DNA of 55,042 nucleotides from Desulfocapsaceae bacterium (GTDB lineage: Bacteria; Desulfobacterota; Desulfobulbia; Desulfobulbales; Desulfocapsaceae): positions 1 through 55,042 of the forward strand of contig JAUSAB010000102.1 of assembly GCA_030653035.1 (NCBI GenBank). Direction: 5' to 3'. How positions within the stretch are numbered: the stretch's first letter is position 1; each line of letters opens with the position of its first letter. Positions 43,138 through 51,500 of the stretch are shown here, one piece after another. The position numbers were made by a program, and so were the translations under genes. A model generated the notes under the pieces. It saw nothing but the letters and a program-made list of their open reading frames with translations. It searched no databases and was not told the origin of the DNA.

Positions 43138-43521
43138 TTGTGGTATTCACTTGTTGAAATAGTGAAATGGAGAAACGAGGAGATCTGTGCCCTGGTGACC
43201 ACAGAGGACAGCTCGCCTTGGTTTTCCGGTCATTTCCCGGGCGATCCGATTTTACCGGGAATTGCCCAGTTAAAAATGGTTGCCGATATTATTGCGACCT
43301 ATAAAAAAGAAAATTTGCGGATGACCGGTTTGAGCCGGATCAAATTCAGAAAGATCGTCCGCCCCGGAGAAGTGCTTGCGATTTATGCCACAACCGGCAA
43401 ACTGCAAGATCAGTACGCATTCCGCATAACCAGCAGTGATGAGGATGTTTGCTCCGGCATGATGTTTATGGGTTCTCCGGGCATCGAGAGTGATCAGGCT
43501 ACCCTGAGCAATAGAGCGTGA
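43138..43521 (+). CDS. ApeI-like hotdog dehydratase
   Basis: A 127-residue FabZ-like hotdog protein. The motif SGHFPGDPILPGIAQLKMV keeps the catalytic His, but the FabZ glutamate position (PGxxxxEA) is Lys. ILPG(I/V)AQL is the ApeI form of the motif, and in aryl polyene systems ApeI acts as a complex with ApeP. The likely partner is the ApeP-like protein at 32843, about 10 kb away in another operon. The start is a TTG at 43138, with GAGGTGA five bases upstream. It directly follows the duplicated radical SAM fragment, so it was probably the next gene after 37361 before the RHS island came in. Confidence 0.85.
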   Translation: MWYSLVEIVKWRNEEICALVTTEDSSPWFSGHFPGDPILPGIAQLKMVADIIATYKKENLRMTGLSRIKFRKIVRPGEVLAIYATTGKLQDQYAFRITSSDEDVCSGMMFMGSPGIESDQATLSNRA

Positions 43522-43615
43522 CAATGTAGTAACAATGTAGGAGCTGTTACGGAATCGTGTTCCGTCTATCTGTCTGGACGACGAAATTATTTTATACAAT
43601 GGCTTAGAGACTTTC

Positions 43616-43885
43616 ATGACTAACGACACTGCACAAACAACCATCACTCGCATCGCGGAAATTATCATCAATGAGCTGAAGCTCGAAGATGTCACCTCCC
43701 AGACCTTTGACCCTGACCTTGATCTGGTCGATGAGGTGGGCATTGACTCCATGGATCTGGCGACTATTGCCTTGGTCCTGCGTGACGAATACGGTATCCG
43801 GATTGATGAAGATGATTATCCCAAGTTGACCACCGTGCGCATCATCGCCGAGTACATCAATACCAAGCTGACCAGTGGCGAATAA
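43616..43885 (+). CDS. Acyl carrier protein (ACP-4)
   Basis: An 89-residue acyl carrier protein with the phosphopantetheine serine in VGIDSMDLATIAL (about residues 41-53). The stop is directly followed by the ATG of the next radical SAM gene. It lies between the ApeI-like gene and two paralogous radical SAM genes, so its acyl chain could be the substrate of those enzymes. That is inference from position. Confidence 0.93.
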   Translation: MTNDTAQTTITRIAEIIINELKLEDVTSQTFDPDLDLVDEVGIDSMDLATIALVLRDEYGIRIDEDDYPKLTTVRIIAEYINTKLTSGE

Positions 43886-44941
43886 ATGACTGCGCCGGTG
43901 CAGGAGTACAAATTCTCCGAGATCATATCGGATCCCGTTATCCGGGAGCGGTGGGAAAAGGTGCGCCGCTATTTTTTCCTTCGGGAATCCACCTATGATA
44001 TGAGCAATCGGTGCAATATCCGCTGCGAAGGCTGTTATTACTTTAACGGTGAAAAACAATTCGCCGAGGAAAACAGGGACCCGGAAGCCTGGCGGCAGCT
44101 CCTGGAGGCTGAAAAGGCCAGGGGCATTACCTTTGTGGTGCTGGCCGGAGCCGAGCCGTCACTGGTGCCGGAGTTGTGTGAGACCTGTTACGGGGTGATT
44201 CCTCTGGGGGCCATTGCTACGAATGGATTGAAGGCCCTGCCGCGGGAAATAGATTACCGGATTCATCTCTCGGTCTGGGGCAATGACCGCACCAGTCTTG
44301 CCATCAGAAAGGCCCCGGATATGCTGGTCCGGCAGATAGCAAACTACAAAGAAGATCCCCGGGCCGTCTTTGTCTATACCTTTACCCCGGTCAATATCGA
44401 CGAGGCCTGGGAAGTGACGGAACTCCTGGCCAAAAACGGCATGAAGATCACCTTCAATATGTTTTCTTCCCCGGTCGGCTATACCGGACCGCTGCGTCAT
44501 ACCCCGGAAACCCTTGCCGGAACGAAGCGGGTCATGACCGAACTGCTTGCCGAATTCCCGGAAACGGTTCTTTTTTCCCCCTACAATATTGTTGCCCACA
44601 CCAGTCAGCAGGGGCTGCATGAATTGTTTTCCTGTTCGTATCCCCGCATGAACCAGTCGATGACTATCGGTCTTGGCCGGTCTTTTCGCCAGTACCGCAC
44701 CAACCTGCAATGGGACCGAGACGCGGCCTGCTGTGTGCCGGATACCGATTGTGACGACTGCCGTCATTATGCTGCGGGCAGCGCCGTGGTCACGGCCAGG
44801 ATGTATCGGCACGCCACGGATCCGGTGACATTTGCCGCCTGGCTCGATTATGTTGATACCTATCTGGCGGTCTGGGTCAGAGGATATGACAAGGGCGTCA
44901 ATCTCTGTGCTACGCCGGTTATTCCACCACTCAATAATTAG
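43886..44941 (+). CDS. Radical SAM protein, paralogue A
   Basis: A 351-residue radical SAM enzyme without a B12-binding domain. The SAM-cluster motif is CNIRCEGC at about residues 43-50, preceded by YDMSNR. The SAM contact is AGAEPSLVP. A C-terminal group of cysteines (CCVPDTDCDDC, about residues 287-297) could bind a second Fe-S cluster. It is related to the next gene (same ILG/GxEP, CCxxxxxDCxxC and NGL-(K/I)xxPR segments). Its start follows the ACP-4 stop without a gap. The tandem pair may form a heterodimer or act in sequence on an ACP-bound chain. Confidence 0.88.
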   Translation: MTAPVQEYKFSEIISDPVIRERWEKVRRYFFLRESTYDMSNRCNIRCEGCYYFNGEKQFAEENRDPEAWRQLLEAEKARGITFVVLAGAEPSLVPELCETCYGVIPLGAIATNGLKALPREIDYRIHLSVWGNDRTSLAIRKAPDMLVRQIANYKEDPRAVFVYTFTPVNIDEAWEVTELLAKNGMKITFNMFSSPVGYTGPLRHTPETLAGTKRVMTELLAEFPETVLFSPYNIVAHTSQQGLHELFSCSYPRMNQSMTIGLGRSFRQYRTNLQWDRDAACCVPDTDCDDCRHYAAGSAVVTARMYRHATDPVTFAAWLDYVDTYLAVWVRGYDKGVNLCATPVIPPLNN

Positions 44942-44958
44942 TAATTCTCCGAGAAACC

Positions 44959-45957
44959 ATGAAAACCGTCAGTTCCCTGCTTGATGATCATTGGTATGAG
45001 CGTTATAAAAAAATATCCAAGCTCAATATCCGCAGTTCCATCTATGATGTGACGGACCGTTGCAACCTGCGCTGTAAAGGGTGCTTCTTTTTTTCCTCGA
45101 ATGAGCACAAGGCGGCGTCTGAAGAAAAGGATGTCAGCAAGTGGCATGCCTTTGTAGACAAGGAGATGGAGCGCGGGGTAAATCTGGCCATTCTCATCGG
45201 CGGCGAACCCACCCTTTGTCTCGACCGGATCGAGGCCTTCTACAAGCGGCTGCCCACTTTCTGCGCCACCAATGGCCTGATCAAGGTGCCCCGGGACCGC
45301 TTTCCTGATATGATGGTCGGCCTCTCCCTGTGGGGTGATGCGGAGGATGAAACAACCCTGCGCGGCCAGGATACCTTCAAGATCACCAGTGCCAACTATG
45401 AGGGTGATCCCCATGCCTATTATCTCTACACCATCACCCCGAAACAGCTGGGCAAGACCGAGAAAATCATCAAGAAAATCGAAGGGATCGGCCTGAAAGT
45501 CCATATGCAGCTCTTGTCCAATGACGAGGCGGTGGATGGTTTTTCCTGGCAGCCGGATGAACTGGTGGCGGTGCGGGCGGAGATGGATGCCATGCTCGAC
45601 GCCTATCCTCAGACCGTGATCTCCTCCAAGTATTATCACGAAATCATCACTACCGGCAAAATGCTGGGTCGGCCGTTCGGGTGGATGGAATGCCCCTCGG
45701 TGACCGATGCCATTGACAAGAGAGAGCCCAGGCCCAAACGGCTGACCAATTTCATTCGCTGGGCATCGGATCTCAAGACCATGCATCGCTGTTGTACCTC
45801 GGAGACCCGTGACTGCTCCACCTGCAAGGATGGCGCCGCCCACATGAGCTGGGTCATGGTCAACAAGCGGGCGCACATGGAGAGCACTCGTGATTTGCAG
45901 AACTGGATTGAGGTGTATGAGATGTTTGCCAAACTTTACCAGTTCATCCCCTGGTGA
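44959..45957 (+). CDS. Radical SAM protein, paralogue B
   Basis: A 332-residue radical SAM enzyme related to the one before it. The SAM motif is CNLRCKGC (about residues 35-42) after YDVTDR, and the SAM contact is IGGEPTLC. The C-terminal cysteines CCTSETRDCSTC fit an auxiliary cluster. The gap to the upstream gene is 17 bases. It is followed by a heptamer-built inverted repeat and then by a ketosynthase gene. I see no RiPP precursor near it. Confidence 0.88.
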   Translation: MKTVSSLLDDHWYERYKKISKLNIRSSIYDVTDRCNLRCKGCFFFSSNEHKAASEEKDVSKWHAFVDKEMERGVNLAILIGGEPTLCLDRIEAFYKRLPTFCATNGLIKVPRDRFPDMMVGLSLWGDAEDETTLRGQDTFKITSANYEGDPHAYYLYTITPKQLGKTEKIIKKIEGIGLKVHMQLLSNDEAVDGFSWQPDELVAVRAEMDAMLDAYPQTVISSKYYHEIITTGKMLGRPFGWMECPSVTDAIDKREPRPKRLTNFIRWASDLKTMHRCCTSETRDCSTCKDGAAHMSWVMVNKRAHMESTRDLQNWIEVYEMFAKLYQFIPW

Positions 45958-45961
45958 AATG

Positions 45962-46041
45962 AATTACGAATTACGAATTACGAATGAGAGAGCAGCAACG
46001 TTATTATCCAATTCGTCATTCGTAATTTTTAATTCGTAATT
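45962..46041. repeat. Inverted repeat of AATTACG heptamers
   Basis: AATTACG occurs three times in tandem at 45962-45982, and ATTCGTAATT-type units follow at about 46011-46040 in inverted form. It fills the 84-bp gap between a radical SAM gene and a ketosynthase gene and reaches to the ketosynthase start codon. It has the same plan as the GGCTGAA heptamer repeats, with a different unit. Confidence 0.8.
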
Positions 46042-47292
46042 ATGTCCTTAAAAGACGCGGTCATTGTCGGTTATGATGCCATCTCCCCGCTGGGGAATGA
46101 TCTGGATAGCCAATGGCAGCAGGCCCTTGCCGGCAAAAGCGGGATCGGCACGCTGACCCGTTTTCCCCTCAGCGATGATTTTCCGGTCAGGATTGCCGGT
46201 CAGGTTCCCTCCATTGACCATCTCGATTACCCCTTTCTTTCTGCCAGGCACCAGGCGGCCTGGAGCTCTCCGGTTTTCAAATACTCTCTGCTCACCGTGG
46301 CCAGGGCCCTGGCGCGCAGCGGGATAGAGATCAATCCCTCCATTGCCTCGCGGGTGGCGGTGACTTACAGCTCCGCCATTGGCGGTCTCGATGCGGTATT
46401 GCATGCCGACCGGAGGATGCGGAGCGACAACAAACTGCCCCCACCGTACGCCAACCCCAATGCCTGCATCAACATGATCGGCGGTAAGATTGCCATTCAC
46501 ACCGGGGCCAAGGGGCCGATCACCTCCACCATCTCCGCCTGCGCCACCGGGCTGACCTCGATGATCATCGGCGCCATGTTTCTGGCGCAGAACCGGGCCG
46601 ATGTTGCCATCTGCGGGGCGGTTGATTTTGCTCTGGTGGAACCGATCGTCGCCGGCTTTTATACCATGAACGGTGTTTATTCCCCCAAAGAAGGGCAGGA
46701 GTACGGGGCTCCGGAGACGGCCAGTCGGCCGTTTTCCGCCACCCGGCGCGGTTTTGTCCTCTCGGAAGGGGCGGGGGCGGTGATCCTTGCCACCCGTGAA
46801 TTTGCCGAGGCCCACGGCCTGCTGTATCGTTGTGAACTTGCCGGCTGGGGCATGACCTCCGATGCCCATCACTTTGTGGCTCCGTATCTGGAGACGGTCA
46901 AACAGTGCATGGCTGATGCTATCAGCGATGCCGGTATCACTCCTGCGGATATCGCTGTCGTCAATGGTCACGCCGCATCGACCAAAGTCGGGGACCAGGT
47001 GGAATATGACGCGCTGAAGGCAATCTTTGGCGACGAGATGCCGCCGGTCTGCGCCAACAAGTCCTTGATCGGGCATGCCATGGGTGCCTCCAGCGTCATT
47101 GAAACCATTTTTGCTTTGCAGGGGATGGAGGAGGGGATTGTTCCGCCCACCATCAATTACACCCCTGATCCGGAAATCGAGATCGATTGCGTAGCCGAAG
47201 GAAAACGGGGGCTCAGTCAGGAGTTTGTCCTGAAAAATTCTTTCGGTTTTGGTGGATGCAACGCCTGCGCGGTGTTGAAAAAAGCAGGTTGA
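46042..47292 (+). CDS. FabF-type beta-ketoacyl-ACP synthase (KS-3)
   Basis: A 416-residue KAS I/II-type ketosynthase. The triad is complete: Cys167 in ISACATG, His310 in VNGHAAS and His345 in LIGHAMG. The end SFGFGGCNACAVL is standard. It should elongate an acyl-ACP chain. The AATTACG inverted repeat ends at its start codon, so the ribosome site is weak and may lie inside the repeat. Downstream the operon is interrupted by a toxin-antitoxin pair and a lipase-like gene, before it goes on with the next ketosynthase at 52291. Confidence 0.93.
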   Translation: MSLKDAVIVGYDAISPLGNDLDSQWQQALAGKSGIGTLTRFPLSDDFPVRIAGQVPSIDHLDYPFLSARHQAAWSSPVFKYSLLTVARALARSGIEINPSIASRVAVTYSSAIGGLDAVLHADRRMRSDNKLPPPYANPNACINMIGGKIAIHTGAKGPITSTISACATGLTSMIIGAMFLAQNRADVAICGAVDFALVEPIVAGFYTMNGVYSPKEGQEYGAPETASRPFSATRRGFVLSEGAGAVILATREFAEAHGLLYRCELAGWGMTSDAHHFVAPYLETVKQCMADAISDAGITPADIAVVNGHAASTKVGDQVEYDALKAIFGDEMPPVCANKSLIGHAMGASSVIETIFALQGMEEGIVPPTINYTPDPEIEIDCVAEGKRGLSQEFVLKNSFGFGGCNACAVLKKAG

Positions 47293-47303
47293 AGGTCTTT
47301 CGT

Positions 47304-47342
47304 CTCCATGCGCCGCATGGGAACCCATTCCGGCCTGCGTTG
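47304..47342. repeat. GCGCCGCATGGGAACC repeat, copy 1
   Basis: CCATGCGCCGCATGGGAACC followed by CATTCCGGCCTGCGTTG, the same string as at 52115-52157. The CCCATGCGCCGCATGGG core is a palindrome. The gap 47293-47425 holds nothing else that I can see. Confidence 0.7.
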
Positions 47343-47425
47343 AGGATGTAGTAGATGTGGGGTGCGTTTTACGTACCCCACCCTACATTTGGGGTACGAG
47401 AAAAGACAGAGCAGATTGTCGTTAA

Positions 47426-47713
47426 TTACCGGTTTTGCCAGCCAATAGGATTGCGTTTCATGTGCATAATGGCGACAACAAGAATGTTGTTGTTCTGAAT
47501 CTGATAGATGACGCCATAAGGAAATTTGTTGGTGATACAGCGTCTGGTTCGAGGGGAAATGCGGGGCCAAGCCTCTGGAAAAGAGGAAATTCTGTTCAGC
47601 GTAGTGGTGATTTCAGTAGCAAATTCATATCCCAAACCAGGACATTGAACATTATAATAGTCAACTGCTTCGATAAATTCCTGTTCCGCATGAGCAAGGA
47701 TAATGATGTTCAT
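47426..47713 (-). CDS. RelE/ParE-family toxin
   Basis: A 95-residue toxin of the ParE/RelE plasmid-stabilisation family. The N-terminal helix pair (HAEQEFIEAVDYYNVQCPGLGYEF) and the C-terminal FPYGVIYQIQNNNILVVAIMHMKRNPIGW carry the usual family pattern. Such toxins block gyrase (ParE) or cut mRNA (RelE); which applies cannot be told. Its start overlaps the antitoxin stop by four bases. The pair sits in the island that splits the ketosynthase series. Confidence 0.9.
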   Translation of the reverse strand: MNIIILAHAEQEFIEAVDYYNVQCPGLGYEFATEITTTLNRISSFPEAWPRISPRTRRCITNKFPYGVIYQIQNNNILVVAIMHMKRNPIGWQNR

Positions 47714-47934
47714 TTTGTGTTGAGTTCAGCCAGGACTGTAGAAAAGGGTCTGGCGGTTATTTTTCCGGCCTTAAAACCATCAAGGCGGGATTCTGCCTCC
47801 TCTGCCCATAACAGATCAATAGTGTTTTGTCGCTCCTGATCAAAACTGTGAAAAAGTTTTTCAATAAGCGATGCCTTTTCCACAGGCGGCATGGCGAGGG
47901 CATCTCTGAAAATCTGTTGGGCATTATTTTCCAT
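47710..47934 (-). CDS. Addiction-module antitoxin (short unstable antitoxin family)
   Basis: A 74-residue antitoxin of the putative addiction module component family (Unstab_antitox). The signs are the MPPVEKASLIEKLFHSFD helix and the C-terminal WAEEAESRLDGFKAGKI segment. The family pairs with ParE/RelE toxins, as it does here. AGGAGA lies about 11 bases before the start. It should bind and neutralise the toxin encoded directly downstream. Confidence 0.88.
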   Translation of the reverse strand: MENNAQQIFRDALAMPPVEKASLIEKLFHSFDQERQNTIDLLWAEEAESRLDGFKAGKITARPFSTVLAELNTK

Positions 47935-47961
47935 GGTATCTCATCTCCTGATGATTGACAA

Positions 47962-48092
47962 TCTCGCAAAAAGTCCAGACTGTCACAATGTCATTTCGAC
48001 CATCGGGAGAAATCTTAATAGTACCCAGTGCTTAAGAAGAAAGATTTCTCGCTGTCGCTCGAAATGACAGGCTTTTTTGACTTTTTGCGAGA
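47962..48092. mobile_element. MITE-like 131-bp imperfect palindrome
   Basis: Terminal inverted repeats TCTCGCAAAAAGTC (47962-47975) and GACTTTTTGCGAGA (48079-48092) enclose two further matching pairs, TGTCATTTCGA/TCGAAATGACA (47989-47999, 48059-48069) and GAGAAATCTT/AAGATTTCTC (48007-48016, 48041-48050). It has no coding capacity. The sequence ATGATTG occurs on both outer sides (47951-47957 and 48098-48104), which might be a target-site copy. The gap 47935-48588 also holds the repeat at 48238 but no gene. Confidence 0.75.
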
Positions 48093-48189
48093 CCATCATG
48101 ATTGGTAGAGGTAATATTCCCTTTAATATACTTCTTTAGGAGAAAAAGAAAAAGGGTGCGAGGGAATCCATCTTGTATTCGCGTGTTGT

Positions 48190-48216
48190 ATCTCGTTCCC
48201 ATGCGCCGCACTGGAA
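48190..48216. repeat. GTTCCCATGCGCCGC palindrome, copy 2
   Basis: CTCGTTCCCATGCGCCGCAC followed by TGGAACGAG, a near-perfect palindrome of the family also seen at 47304, 52109 and 52236. Confidence 0.7.
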
Positions 48217-48237
48217 CGAGAGTGAACAAGTTTGAAG

Positions 48238-48329
48238 TGTAGCCTGGATGGAGCGTCAGCAGAATCCGGGGCCGGTGTCGCTACAGAGGTAAAATTCCCC
48301 GGATTGCGCTGCGCTTTATCCAGGCTACG
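48238..48329. repeat. GTAGCCTGGATGGAGCG inverted repeat
   Basis: GTAGCCTGGATGGAGCG on the left and CGCTTTATCCAGGCTAC on the right, with AATCCGGGG and CCCCGGATT as inner arms. It is a well-known type of intergenic repeat in many Proteobacteria. A left half copy lies at about 51987-52004. Confidence 0.75.
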
Positions 48330-48588
48330 GGTTGTCCTATAGGAAACCTCGTGTTGACATCTGCCCCGCCTTGTAGTTGTCTCCGCAAATAAAACAGAAG
48401 GAGCAGAATTGCTCCTCTGGGTTGCTTGTTATGGAAGGCGCGAAGGCCGCTTTGGCGACTGTTGCCGCTTGTGTGGTACGCTGTGGGTGTTGTGTTTTTG
48501 CAAGGTTGAATGGCTGGCTGTGGTTTGGGAGATTGAGGGAAAGGTTTGGTGGGGAAGTAACGGATTATAACCAAAAAAGGAGAGGAAA

Positions 48589-51500
48589 ATGAGGGGTGTG
48601 CTGCAAAAAATGAAGTGTCTGGGGGGGGGGGGGCTTGCTGGTGATAACGCCATGAAAATCGGCAGGTTTGCCCAAGTTTTGCTGTTTATTGCTGTTATGT
48701 TTCTTGAACTACCTGCCTATGCTCAAATACCCACTGATGGTTTGGTGGGGTATTGGAGTTTTGATGATGGCACTGCCAATTTGACTGCTGGCTCAGCCAA
48801 TAACGGCCAGCCAACGAGCGCCGTCACTTTTGGCCCTGGGAAAAGTGGGATGGCGGCAGTTTTTCAGGGGGTGGATAATCCCGGTCATATTTATATTCCA
48901 AACTCAGCAGCCTTGCAGTTTACAAGTGGGGCGACCTATTCCGTGTGGGTAAGGGTGGATGCGCTTAAAGCGATGGATGGAAGGGGAAATACCGTTACAA
49001 GTTATGGGGGAGGAACTGTTTTTGCAAAAAGTCATGATAGAATTGGAGCGGCATTTGGATTCTCTGTGAATTCAGCAAATGAAGCTGGCGCAGGGGTAGG
49101 TTCCTTTGCATCGTGGGCAGCAGGGCAGAGTGACCCTTTATGGACACCTCAAAAGCAGGTTGGTGATTGGGCGCACTTGACCTGCATTTTTTCAGCATCG
49201 TCCGGTATCAAGATTTATGTAGATGGCCAATTGTACCGGACATCTACAAACCCTGTTCTTTTTGCAGACATGAACGGACAGGATCTTTTTATAGGGAAGT
49301 TTTCTGACTCCTGGTATCCGTTTTATGGGGCAATTGATGAAGTCCGCATTTATAACCGAGTGCTGAATGAAGCCGAGATTGCTGAGCTTGCAGGAGGTCT
49401 CACCCAATCCCCCGGCTCTTTCGTCTTCTCCCCCATCTCCAGCCCGGTGGAACCAAACACCTGCTTCCCCGTTCGCATAGAGGCACGCACCGCCGGTGGC
49501 ACTCTGGATACAACGGTAAACGGGTATGCGACGTTGAGTGCGAATTTTGGAGGTGTTTCGTCAAAAAGCCTTTATTTTAATAATGGAGTCGCGGTTCATG
49601 GTTGTATTACAGTTCCATCACCAGGGAAAAACAAGCAGTTGACCGCGCAGGGTCTTGGTTTGAGCGGAACAAGCAATTCTTTTGAATGTGTTGGGACTTG
49701 TTTTGGTTCCATTGCATTGTTTCTTGATCCTGATACGACTGCTATCCTTTTTGACCAAACAACTAATGCTGAAGTTGGGAGACAGGTTTCAACGGAAGAT
49801 CCGCAATCGAATATTTACATGGTAAAATTTGCCAATGTCCCCTGTGGAGCCTATAGATTGAGGGTCGAAAAAGGACCTCTGTATAAAGACAATATTGAGT
49901 TGAATGTCACAGGGGGAAATGTGAAAGTGGAGAAAATATCTTTACCACAACCCGGGATAAAAGGCACCCCGGTGATTTTGATACCAGGTATCATGGGGTC
50001 TTCACGTCCCGTTGGGAAATGGGATATTGTACCACTCTTAGGGGATAGTTACCCTGATAAATCTCTTCGATTTCATGGCCCTCTTGTAATGGGTTGGAAT
50101 GATTTAGAATTACAGTTAATAAAAGCAGGATATACAGTTTTCCGTTGTCCTTGGGATTGGCGGAGTGGAATTGGAAGCAAAAATGGAACAGAAGCGATAC
50201 GAATGAAAGAGAATGTAAAAAATTTTCTTATTCCAGTTATTGATGAGGCGTTGAGGCATCCCGATTCTACTACTGGTAAGGTAAGTATCGTGGCTCATAG
50301 TATGGGGGGGCTGGTGGCTCGGGCATACATTCAAAGTGCTGATTTGTATCGGAATGATGTGGAAAATTTGGCCTTAATAGGAGTTCCTCATTTAGGGTCT
50401 GTAAAGCCTTATTTTTTGTGGGAGGCTGGAGATGCCATAACTGGGGATAAAATTTTTGATGATACATTTTATACTGATGTAATAAAACGAATGTGGGAAG
50501 ATACATATGGTCAAGATAACTGGAAAAATTGCAATGCAAAAGCGATTAAAGAATTTATTCATGAAAAAAGTCCTTCCCTCCGCCAGCTTATGTCGACAGA
50601 CTATTGTTTAATGAAGGAAGATGGTACCACATTGCCTGTAGAGTCTGATGGGAATGTTAATGTTTGGTTGAATGAATTAAATAACGGCACAAATGGATTC
50701 AAGAAACCTACAGATGTTTTTAGCAAGGATTTTGGCGCCAAGGTTAAGACCAGAGTGTTTTTAAGCAATAGTGGATATGATAGCACATTAGAATATATTC
50801 AGATTAATAATAAAATATTTACATATCCTGATAAAACTACATCTTATGTGGATGGTATTCCGTCTGATGTCGGGCCAATTACTTGTGCGGAAGAAAAAGC
50901 TGGGAAAAAAGCCACAAATAATAATGAGCTTTTTTTCAGTGGAGATGGGACAGTGCCTTTGGATAGTGCCGCTTATCCACTAAAAGCAGGGTGGGCGGAT
51001 CGTGCAGAGTTTATTAGTGGAAAGTCACATACGTTCATGATCTGGAGCTTTCTTCAAGATATACCAGATTTTCTTGATGGAAATCCGGGCGTAATCACGG
51101 AACCTAAATCAGTGGTAATTTCCAAAGAAACAACAAAAGACGCTGTGAATATGACGCCACAGCTTGGTTTTTCAGTAATTGGTAATGCCGGGTTATTGAT
51201 TACAGATACCTTGGGTAGAAAGAGCGGCATTTCACCAGATACGCATGCATTGGTAAATGAAATTCCTGGGGCAGATATTGTCGCTGATGAAACGGGTGCG
51301 TCTGTTTCTTTCAGTGACGCTCCGGCTGGCCAATATCACCTCACTTATTTTGGTTATAGTGAACAAAGTTTCTCCTTATCTGTTTCTGCCTTTAATGCAT
51401 CTGGTGAAGCGGAAGAAGAGTCGTTTAAGGGGTATAAGCCAGCATCTCCACAAACCATAGTGATACAGTATAATCCGTTGTTGGAAAACCAGATTGTTGT

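Noticed and set aside
42972-43202. Small minus-strand frames behind the RHS locus
   Set aside because: They are the reverse reading of the duplicated radical SAM gene end and match the reverse frame of 37284-37365.
45962-46041. Possible CRISPR array (AATTACG repeats)
   Set aside because: The units are 7 bases long and directly adjacent, with no spacers and no cas genes.
46048-47328. Long minus-strand open frame of 426 codons
   Set aside because: Antisense shadow of KS-3; it shows no domain and an unnatural composition.
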